Source: Actinomycetes bacterium (GTDB lineage: Bacteria > Actinomycetota > Acidimicrobiia > Spongiisociales > UBA5794). From it: 12,481 nucleotides of DNA. The notes under the pieces were generated by a model. The model made no database searches. It was not told the origin of the DNA and saw only the letters and a program-made list of their open reading frames with translations. The stretch spans positions 1 to 12,481 of the forward strand of contig JAMBLL010000023.1 of assembly GCA_023336765.1 (NCBI GenBank), given 5' to 3'. The first letter of the stretch is position 1, and each line of letters starts with the position of its first letter. This document shows, one piece after another, positions 6,706 through 11,696 of this stretch. The position numbers and the translations under genes are program-made.

Positions 6706-7320
6706 TCAAGCTTCGACAGCGAGGTCCGCCGTCATCCCTGCCTCGTAGTGGCCCGGGATCAGGCAGACAGCTGCGGTATAGTCGTGATCGTTGTCAGGAA
6801 ATGTGAAGACCAGGGTACCGGTCGCCCCTGCTTCAAGGATGAGAACGGCGTCGGCCGCCTCTTCACCATCAACGTCATCGTCGTGGTCCGATGCCTCTTC
6901 GTCGTCATGGTCAGCGTCTTCGTCGCCGTCATCCATGGTCGCCATCTCCTCATCGGTCATCGCACCTTCATCATGATCCTCGTGACCACCCGCAACGTGT
7001 TCATCGACCCTGTCCTGGTTCGATAACCGGAATTCATGCTCTACGACACCCGTGTTGGTGACCACGAACTCGATGGTCTCACCCGGTGCGAACTCGAAGC
7101 CGTCCGCTGCAATGGCGAACTCCGACAGTTCGACCTCAAGGATCCTGTCAACATCAGCGTCTTGCGCGACGTCATCGTCAGCGCGCTCCGACGATTCTTG
7201 ATCAACGGTTTCCGAAGGTCCCGGAAGCGGGCCCCCCAACGTTCCCGTGCTCGTGCACGCAGCTGATACCAGCAGAACCGCCACAAGCAAGGCGAACAAG
7301 CGCCCAAATCGTTTTCCCAT
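6706..7320 (-). CDS. Cupredoxin-like (type 1 copper) lipoprotein with His/Asp-rich insert
   Basis: From the ATG at 7320, which follows AAGGAG by 6 bases, the protein is 204 residues long. A lipoprotein signal ends VSAAC, lipidating Cys22. An upstream ATG at 7347 also has a GGAGGAG site and would add nine residues. Residues about 60-204 form a plastocyanin-like fold. The type 1 copper ligands are visible: His95 (VEHEF) and then Cys186, His191 and Met196 in CLIPGHYEAGM, with the expected C-x4-H-x4-M spacing. Between the first His and the Cys lies a roughly 50-residue insert (106-157), made mostly of Asp, Glu, His and some Met, which looks like an added metal-binding loop. A role in electron transfer or copper binding outside the membrane is likely, consistent with the neighbouring oxidase and cytochrome c. 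Confidence 0.9.
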   Translation of the reverse strand: MGKRFGRLFALLVAVLLVSAACTSTGTLGGPLPGPSETVDQESSERADDDVAQDADVDRILEVELSEFAIAADGFEFAPGETIEFVVTNTGVVEHEFRLSNQDRVDEHVAGGHEDHDEGAMTDEEMATMDDGDEDADHDDEEASDHDDDVDGEEAADAVLILEAGATGTLVFTFPDNDHDYTAAVCLIPGHYEAGMTADLAVEA

Positions 7321-7404
7321 CACATGCTCCTTCGAGAGATTCTTCATGTAGGAAGATTCTCCTCCAGAATGAGCACGCTGCACAGTCACCCATTCGGACT
7401 CTGC

Positions 7405-7426
7405 CCCTCATCCATTCGGTGGAGGG
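7405..7426 (-). terminator. Possible weak terminator after the response regulator gene
   Basis: CCCT (7405-7408) and CCA (7412-7414) can pair with TGG (7420-7422) and AGGG (7423-7426), with a small internal bulge. It lies about 16 bases past the response-regulator stop in the 121-base gap before the cupredoxin gene. The stem is short and has no T-run, so the call is weak. Confidence 0.25.
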
Positions 7427-7441
7427 TGCGCCGCGACAGGA

Positions 7442-8065
7442 TTATTCGATCATGCCCATGCGGATGCCCACAGCGACCGCTTCGGCTCGAGACGACACGT
7501 CGAGACGCTCGAACACACCCCGGATGTAGGTCTTCACCGTCGCTTCCGAAAGCCCCAATTCGCGGGCGATCTGCTTGTTCTCGGATCCATTCGCGATGAG
7601 TTGGAGCACTTGCTGCTCGCGTGGGCTCAGGCGTCCCGATTTCCCCCGGACACGTGTCACATCAGCCAGCAGCGGCTCCATCAGAACACTCTGGATATAC
7701 CTCTCTCCAACGGATACGGCGCTGATCGCAGCGAGAATCTCATCACGCCCCGCACTCTTGAGGAGGTACCCAGAAGCACCAAGCTCGACTGCCCTACGCA
7801 CATATCCGGGCTGGTCATGCATCGAGAGCATCAGGACCTTCACCTGGGGATAGTCCGAGGCGATGGGCTTGAGAGCATCGAGTCCTGTCATGCCTTCCAT
7901 CCGGATGTCGAGCAGCACGACGTCGACGGGTTCGGAGTCGATGATCTCGAACATCGCTTCAGCCGATTCCGCTTCACCGATGATCTCGATACCTGGTTCG
8001 TCCGAGAGCATGAAGCGGATTCCGTCTCTCACCACCTTGTGGTCGTCAACGATGAGTATCTTCAT
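7442..8065 (-). CDS. NarL/FixJ-type response regulator
   Basis: This 207-residue DNA-binding regulator is the partner of the histidine kinase encoded just upstream. The receiver domain (1-120) has the acidic pair Asp7-Asp8, the phosphorylation site Asp53 (VVLLDIRM), the switch Ser in MLSMHD and the conserved Lys in YLLKS. The C-terminal LuxR-type helix-turn-helix (about 143-205) reads LSPREQQVLQLIANG and then IARELGLSEATVKTYI. The start at ATG 8065 follows GGAGGAGA by about 7 bases. It overlaps the kinase stop in an ATGA arrangement, so the two are translationally coupled. A longer form from upstream starts would only add residues overlapping the kinase gene. Target promoters are unknown; the adjacent copper/redox genes are the obvious candidates. 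Confidence 0.95.
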   Translation of the reverse strand: MKILIVDDHKVVRDGIRFMLSDEPGIEIIGEAESAEAMFEIIDSEPVDVVLLDIRMEGMTGLDALKPIASDYPQVKVLMLSMHDQPGYVRRAVELGASGYLLKSAGRDEILAAISAVSVGERYIQSVLMEPLLADVTRVRGKSGRLSPREQQVLQLIANGSENKQIARELGLSEATVKTYIRGVFERLDVSSRAEAVAVGIRMGMIE

Positions 8066-9399
8066 GAAGAGTTCTCCTCCGTCCGCGGTAGCCATGCCCG
8101 AAAACGCGTGCCGCCAGCAGGTGACGCCAGAAGGGAGACATCGCCACCGAGTGCCACGAATCGCTGACGGGTGGTACTCAGCCCGAGACCCGGGTCCGGA
8201 GAGTCGACGTAGCCCGCTCCGTTGTCTGTCACGTCAAGGATGAGCTGATCGTCCTGGCAGAACAGGTGGATCGCGACGCGGTCCGCTGCCGCATGCTTGC
8301 GGACATTGGTAAGGGCTTCTCTGGCCGCCCGATAGATCTCGGTGCGACAGGCCGGAGAGGGCCCGTAGCCGAGATCGATCGCCAGATCAACCTCCATCCC
8401 CGTTTCAGCACGCGTCAGGTCGACCAGATCCACCAACGCTGTGGCCAGGTCCGTGTCCGCAGCCAGCTCGAAATGGAGCAATCGGAGTTCGTTCCTGAGC
8501 GTTGCGTCCATGTCGCGAACGACATCTGCAAGGTGTCCGAGTTCTTCGGCTACGGGATCCGATGAATCAAGCCTCGCCCTGGATCCTTCGAGTCCGTAGA
8601 GCAACCTGTACATCGGCTGACCGATATCGTCGTGAAGTGCTCCCACGACACGACGACGTTCCTGCTCCTGTGCAGCGAAGGATGACTCGAGCAGATCTAC
8701 AGCCTGTCTGCGCCGCCGATTGACCTCTCGCGTACGGGCTGCAACGCCAACCGCCATCACGAGCCCGATAGCAACAAGCCCAATACCGATCGACACCCAG
8801 ACGTTGCGCGTGATCAAGGAAAGCGCATGGTTGAGACCACTCGCATCCTGTTCGACTTCGACAACGAACTGCGCATCGGGATCTGACTCGGGCAGCCCAA
8901 CGTAGAACTCGATCAACTCGCCATGATCGCGGTCGAAGGCATGTGCAGGATCAGAGAGGTCGGAGATGTGCGTCTCGTTGCCTGCGTCAAAGGCAAGAGC
9001 CGCGTGGGAAGGGAGGTCGAACTGCTCTCCGACGAGCTCTTGGGCATCCGAGTACACGATCGTGCCATCGGGAGCCCACACCTTGACACGCACGGTCTCG
9101 CCACCGAGAACGTTCACACGCACAGCCACATCGAACGCGGCGTATGCGGCCGGAGACGCATCCTTGTCAGGCGGGAACGGAGGGAGATCCTCGATATTCG
9201 CGGAGACCATCGCTGCTCGGGCATCAAGGAGGTGGCCTCGAGCGGCTCGCGTGATCGAAAGACCGAGGACGAGCGTAACGATGAAAGCCAGGATGACTCC
9301 GAACACGGCAAGCCGGCCGAGGCCACCGATCTCGACCCAGTCGGAACGAAGGCCACCTATCGACCGTCGGAGACGCCAGGTACGGGGTGCGTGTGCCAC
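8062..9399 (-). CDS. NarL-type sensor histidine kinase (HisKA_3) with extracytoplasmic Cache-like sensor
   Basis: This 445-residue membrane kinase starts at GTG 9399, only 9 bases after the cytochrome c stop. Membrane helices at about residues 30-50 and 199-220 flank an external sensor domain of roughly 145 residues. That domain contains VKVWAPDGTIVYSD and LVGEQFDLP, a pattern typical of Cache/PAS-like sensors. The dimerisation/phosphoacceptor helix carries His256 in ERRRVVGALHDDIGQP, the HisKA_3 form. The ATP-binding domain has EALTNVRKHA (361-370), DNGAGY (392-397) and GLGLSTTRQR (404 on). The sensor has no Cys and no obvious His cluster, so direct metal sensing is not evident. Cotranscription with cytochrome c suggests it may respond to redox state or an electron acceptor; this is inference. 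Confidence 0.95.
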   Translation of the reverse strand: MAHAPRTWRLRRSIGGLRSDWVEIGGLGRLAVFGVILAFIVTLVLGLSITRAARGHLLDARAAMVSANIEDLPPFPPDKDASPAAYAAFDVAVRVNVLGGETVRVKVWAPDGTIVYSDAQELVGEQFDLPSHAALAFDAGNETHISDLSDPAHAFDRDHGELIEFYVGLPESDPDAQFVVEVEQDASGLNHALSLITRNVWVSIGIGLVAIGLVMAVGVAARTREVNRRRRQAVDLLESSFAAQEQERRRVVGALHDDIGQPMYRLLYGLEGSRARLDSSDPVAEELGHLADVVRDMDATLRNELRLLHFELAADTDLATALVDLVDLTRAETGMEVDLAIDLGYGPSPACRTEIYRAAREALTNVRKHAAADRVAIHLFCQDDQLILDVTDNGAGYVDSPDPGLGLSTTRQRFVALGGDVSLLASPAGGTRFRAWLPRTEENSS

Positions 9400-9408
9400 A
9401 AACGAAAC

Positions 9409-9840
9409 CTACCCCGGCGGATACGGTTCGAAGCCTTCTATTCGCTGGGTCTCGCGAACGAAGGTGACGATCCGATCCAGGTCCTCTTGTGACAGACCGG
9501 ATATCGGGGCCATGTCACCGAAACCCCAATGGTGTGCACGTACGCCGTTGATGGCAGCAAGAGCGAATGCGCCATCCCCATGATGCCCGGGCTGATAGAC
9601 AACTGACAGATGGGATGGCCCAAGGGCCGTTCCTCGAAGATCGGCACCATGACATGACGCACAATTCGCCTGGTAGAGGACATCACCCTCAGCAACAAGT
9701 AGGGGGTCCTGGACCGGAATGTTGAACTCGTTCTCCCCGGCAGCTGTATCCGAGGTTTCGGTACTTCCACCCATGGCAACGAAGGCGATCACAGCGATCA
9801 CAGCCACCCCACCGGCTATGAACATGACGATCTTCTTCAT
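9409..9840 (-). CDS. Membrane-anchored mono-haem cytochrome c
   Basis: From the ATG at 9840 the protein is 143 residues long. An N-terminal hydrophobic segment (about 4-23) serves as a signal or membrane anchor. One haem c site, CASCH (60-64), is followed by the axial Met110 in GFGDMAPISGL, then a C-terminal helix (SQEDLDRIVTFVRE). This is the class I cytochrome c fold, similar in size and layout to cytochrome c/cbb3-type subunits. His-rich stretches near the haem (GHHGDG and RAHHWGFGDM) are unusual for so small a protein. An in-frame ATG at 9852 would add four residues; 9840 is preferred because it follows a G-rich stretch. Its stop is 9 bases before the kinase start, linking electron transfer and signalling genes in one transcript. 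Confidence 0.93.
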   Translation of the reverse strand: MKKIVMFIAGGVAVIAVIAFVAMGGSTETSDTAAGENEFNIPVQDPLLVAEGDVLYQANCASCHGADLRGTALGPSHLSVVYQPGHHGDGAFALAAINGVRAHHWGFGDMAPISGLSQEDLDRIVTFVRETQRIEGFEPYPPG

Positions 9841-9869
9841 ATGGGCCCCCATCCAACAGCCGTTGTCTC

Positions 9870-9883
9870 GCGGTGATCACCGC
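9870..9883. promoter_or_regulatory. Perfect 14-base palindrome upstream of cytochrome c
   Basis: GCGGTGATCACCGC is its own reverse complement and lies 29 bases upstream of the cytochrome c start, in the 96-base gap after the regulator gene. It may be an operator for the winged-helix regulator, the response regulator or another dimeric factor. About one palindrome of this length is expected by chance in a window this size, so the placement is what supports it. Confidence 0.35.
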
Positions 9884-9936
9884 ACGTCCAGCTGTTCTTC
9901 AGTCTCCAGAATGGGCACGATACACAACGGTCTCGG

Positions 9937-10254
9937 CTATCGCTCCGTCGTTGATCCATGATCGTCATCCACCCTGAACACGTCAAGCAGGAAGCGGATC
10001 TCTACCGCTTGTTCGAGAGGGTGGCGAAGGGTTGTATCGGTGCTCAACATGTAGCGGTTCCGACGACCGATCTTCTCGTGGGTCAGGTAGCCGTCGTCCT
10101 CAAGTTCAACGATGATCCGCTGGGCAGATCGCTCGGTAATCCCTGCCATCTCAGCAACGTCCCGGACACGGATATTGGGATTCTGTGAGATCAATATCAG
10201 CACACGCGCATGGCTGGTCAGGAACGTCCACGGTCGCCGCTGCGAGTCGCTCAT
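9937..10254 (-). CDS. Small winged-helix transcriptional regulator
   Basis: From the ATG at 10254 the protein is 105 residues long. It consists almost entirely of one winged helix-turn-helix domain: WTFLTSHARVLILISQNP, RVRDVAEMAGITERSAQRI as the recognition region, and a wing around DGYLTHEKIGRRNRYML. The tail (LRHPLEQAVEIRFLLDVF) is a helix often used for dimerisation. I have seen this short single-domain type (MarR/ArsR-like fold, PLRHPLE tail) in many actinobacteria, without a characterised ligand. No Cys is present, so a metal-thiolate sensor is unlikely. The frame is open upstream to 10371, but those residues are not protein-like and would read through the palindrome region. It faces the stress-protein gene across a long gap that could hold operators for both. 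Confidence 0.85.
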   Translation of the reverse strand: MSDSQRRPWTFLTSHARVLILISQNPNIRVRDVAEMAGITERSAQRIIVELEDDGYLTHEKIGRRNRYMLSTDTTLRHPLEQAVEIRFLLDVFRVDDDHGSTTER

Positions 10255-10322
10255 CGATCCACATCCCTTCTTACTCGATGCCCATCCACGTTTCGTCTCA
10301 GGTCCATCGTAATCGTCTGGAC

Positions 10323-10350
10323 ATGACATTAGTTTCATGATATATATATC
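10323..10350 (+). promoter_or_regulatory. Possible promoter of the stress-protein leader
   Basis: ATGACA (10323-10328) matches TTGACA at five of six bases. TATATC (10345-10350), after a 16-base spacer, resembles a -10 box. A start site near 10357 would give a leader of about 280 bases containing the folded element and the short ORF. The AT-rich patch stands out sharply from its GC-rich surroundings. Confidence 0.35.
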
Positions 10351-10351
10351 A
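10338..10351. promoter_or_regulatory. Perfect AT-rich 14-base palindrome, possible operator
   Basis: TGATATATATATCA is self-complementary and overlaps the candidate -10 region. It lies 84 bases upstream of the winged-helix regulator start, so autoregulation with divergent control of the stress-protein gene is possible. One such palindrome per window is expected by chance, although an all-AT core is unlikely in this base composition. Confidence 0.35.
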
Positions 10352-10356
10352 GTGAA

Positions 10357-10369
10357 GGGGAGTATCCCC
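10357..10369. promoter_or_regulatory. GGGGA-GTA-TCCCC dyad near the presumed transcription start
   Basis: A perfect inverted repeat with five-base arms and a three-base centre begins 6 bases after the palindrome and would coincide with the first transcribed bases. It could be an operator or a 5' hairpin stabilising the leader. Short dyads like this are common by chance. Confidence 0.25.
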
Positions 10370-10412
10370 AAATCAGCGAGTCGTCAGTACGGCCACCGGG
10401 CCCGGCACGCTG

Positions 10413-10476
10413 GGCCTCTCGGGCGGGAGAGACCTTCACGCAGAAGTGAAGCGCTCTCTCAGAGTCCCCGGAGGCC
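10413..10476 (+). ncRNA. Candidate structured leader RNA sequestering a ribosome-binding site
   Basis: Four helices stack into one long imperfect stem: GGCCTC (10413-10418) with GAGGCC (10471-10476), CGGG (10420-10423) with CCCG (10467-10470), GAGAGA (10427-10432) with TCTCTC (10455-10460), and CTTCAC (10434-10439) with GTGAAG (10446-10451). The stem closes on a GCAGAA loop. About 22 Watson-Crick pairs lie within 64 bases. The 3' arm contains GGAGG (10470-10474), the only good ribosome-binding site for the ATG pair at 10477/10480. Folding would therefore hide it. The orientation is inferred from the plus-strand genes. It matches no riboswitch class I can recall; a chance inverted repeat or a protein-binding DNA element are alternatives. 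Confidence 0.45.
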
Positions 10477-10635
10477 ATGATGGTTGCACCTACCGCCCGC
10501 TCCGCGGTTGGACCTGTCGCCAGCATCGACCTCTCCCCTTCGTCGACCGACCCTCAACGTATCCGTGTGTCGAGCGACCGCGCCTCAACCAACCCCCAAA
10601 GACATGTCACAGACCGACCGTTGAGAAAGGCGTGA
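10477..10635 (+). CDS. Short ORF (52 aa) immediately upstream of the stress-protein gene
   Basis: ATGATG at 10477 follows GGAGG by 2 bases for the first ATG and 5 for the second. The frame runs 52 codons and ends with TGA at 10633-10635, 3 bases before the stress-protein ATG. The product (MMVAPTARSAVGPVAS … RPLRKA) is Ser/Arg/Pro-rich, has no membrane segment and no recognised family. About 63% G/C in third position is only mildly coding-like. It may be a leader peptide whose translation is coupled to the downstream gene and gated by the overlapping hairpin, rather than a functional protein. It could also be chance. Confidence 0.35.
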   Translation: MMVAPTARSAVGPVASIDLSPSSTDPQRIRVSSDRASTNPQRHVTDRPLRKA

Positions 10636-10638
10636 GTA

Positions 10639-11613
10639 ATGGATAGGTTCAAGAACATTCTGGTTGCTGCGGCCCCGGGGCATCTGGAGCCGTTGACGTT
10701 GCGTGCCGCTGTCGAACTTGCGGATGCCAACGGCGCACGTCTCACCGTATCAGACGTCGTCATGCCACTTCCCGGATGGAGGAGGACAGTCAACGTAGAG
10801 GGTCGCGTGATCGATATCGAGGCCGCCATGGTGATAGAGCGCGAGGAACGCCTCGCTCGCATGCTCGGGAACACCGGAGACAGAACGGATGTCGAGGTGA
10901 CCGTAACCGTGGGAGAACCGTTCATCGAGGTGATACGACAGGTCGTACGAGACGGACACGACCTCGTCATGGTGGGCGAACCCGCAGTGGAGAACCCCGG
11001 TGTGCCACAACTCAGTAGCGGAGTCATGCACCTCCTGCGCAAGTGCCCGAGTCCCGTCTGGGTGATGCGTCCATCTGCGAATCGTAAGTGCAGGATTCTT
11101 GCTCTCGTCGACCCCGACCCCAGCGACCCGATTCGTAACGGCTTGAACGACCTGGTCATGGAATTGGCAACGTCGCTGGCCACGCGCGAGCAGGGCGAGT
11201 TGCACGTCGGGAACGCGTGGAGCCTGGCTGGTGAGGCGACGCTGCGTTCGTCGTCCTACGTCGGGCTCCCCGGTCCGATCGTGGACGTAATGGTCCACGA
11301 GACCGAGATCGCCAGGCACCGGGAGTTGGAGACATTGACGAGTCGACACACGACCGAATCCGACTGCTCGATACATCTGGTGGCGGGGGAACCGGGCGAT
11401 GCGCTGCCACGCCTGGCCGATCAACTCGACATCGGACTGATAGTCATGGGAACTGTGGGCCGAACGGGGTTGAGGGGCCTGATCATGGGCAACACTGCTG
11501 AGACCATCCTGCGGTCCGTTCGCTGCTCCGTGCTTGCCGTGAAACCGGAGGGCTTCGTCACTCCTGTCAAGAAGGCGAAACGGTCGAAGAAGAACAAGAA
11601 GGGTCGGTCATAG
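10639..11613 (+). CDS. Tandem universal stress protein (two UspA domains)
   Basis: This 324-residue cytoplasmic protein has two UspA folds, as in UspE-type proteins. Domain 1 (about 1-147) begins FKNILVAAAPG and carries VGEPFIEVIRQ and DLVMVGEP, but lacks the glycine-rich nucleotide loop. Domain 2 (about 150-308) starts CRILALVDPDP. It retains the ATP-type motif GTVGRTGLRGLIMGNTAETI near residues 271-290 and ends CSVLAVKPEGF. A lysine/arginine-rich tail follows (KKAKRSKKNKKGRS), which is unusual for the family. The ATG at 10639 has an AAAGGCG-type site about 8 bases upstream. Such proteins help cells survive starvation, redox or envelope stress. Here it precedes a cation ATPase gene on the same strand, suggesting shared control. 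Regulation may run through the structured leader upstream. Confidence 0.93.
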   Translation: MDRFKNILVAAAPGHLEPLTLRAAVELADANGARLTVSDVVMPLPGWRRTVNVEGRVIDIEAAMVIEREERLARMLGNTGDRTDVEVTVTVGEPFIEVIRQVVRDGHDLVMVGEPAVENPGVPQLSSGVMHLLRKCPSPVWVMRPSANRKCRILALVDPDPSDPIRNGLNDLVMELATSLATREQGELHVGNAWSLAGEATLRSSSYVGLPGPIVDVMVHETEIARHRELETLTSRHTTESDCSIHLVAGEPGDALPRLADQLDIGLIVMGTVGRTGLRGLIMGNTAETILRSVRCSVLAVKPEGFVTPVKKAKRSKKNKKGRS

Positions 11614-11696
11614 CCACTACAACCCCCACGGACACTTCCGTACCGGCAGGGTCGGCGGCAGCGTTCACCCGGGAAATTGATGTAGGGATCACATCG

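Larger units (their letters stand above)
10255..10638. other. Long divergent intergenic region between the regulator and the stress-protein gene
   Basis: This 384-base gap separates two divergently transcribed genes. It holds, from left to right, an AT-rich promoter-like patch with a palindrome, a GGGGA/TCCCC dyad, a CCGGGCCCGG palindrome (10396-10405), a long folded element and a short ORF, each described separately. A minus-strand ORF of 63 codons here (10335-10526) has no coding character. Confidence 0.7.

Noticed and set aside
10396..10405. CCGGGCCCGG palindrome
   Set aside because: Ten-base GC palindromes are frequent in this base composition and it has no positional link to a start or promoter.
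10750..11424. Minus-strand ORF (224 codons) opposite the stress-protein gene
   Set aside because: No recognisable domain, and the opposite strand encodes a clear two-domain Usp.
11577..11605. Programmed -1 frameshift joining the stress protein to the ATPase in the lysine-rich tail
   Set aside because: No canonical X-XXY-YYZ heptamer or following pseudoknot was found; kept only as one option in the start-codon finding.
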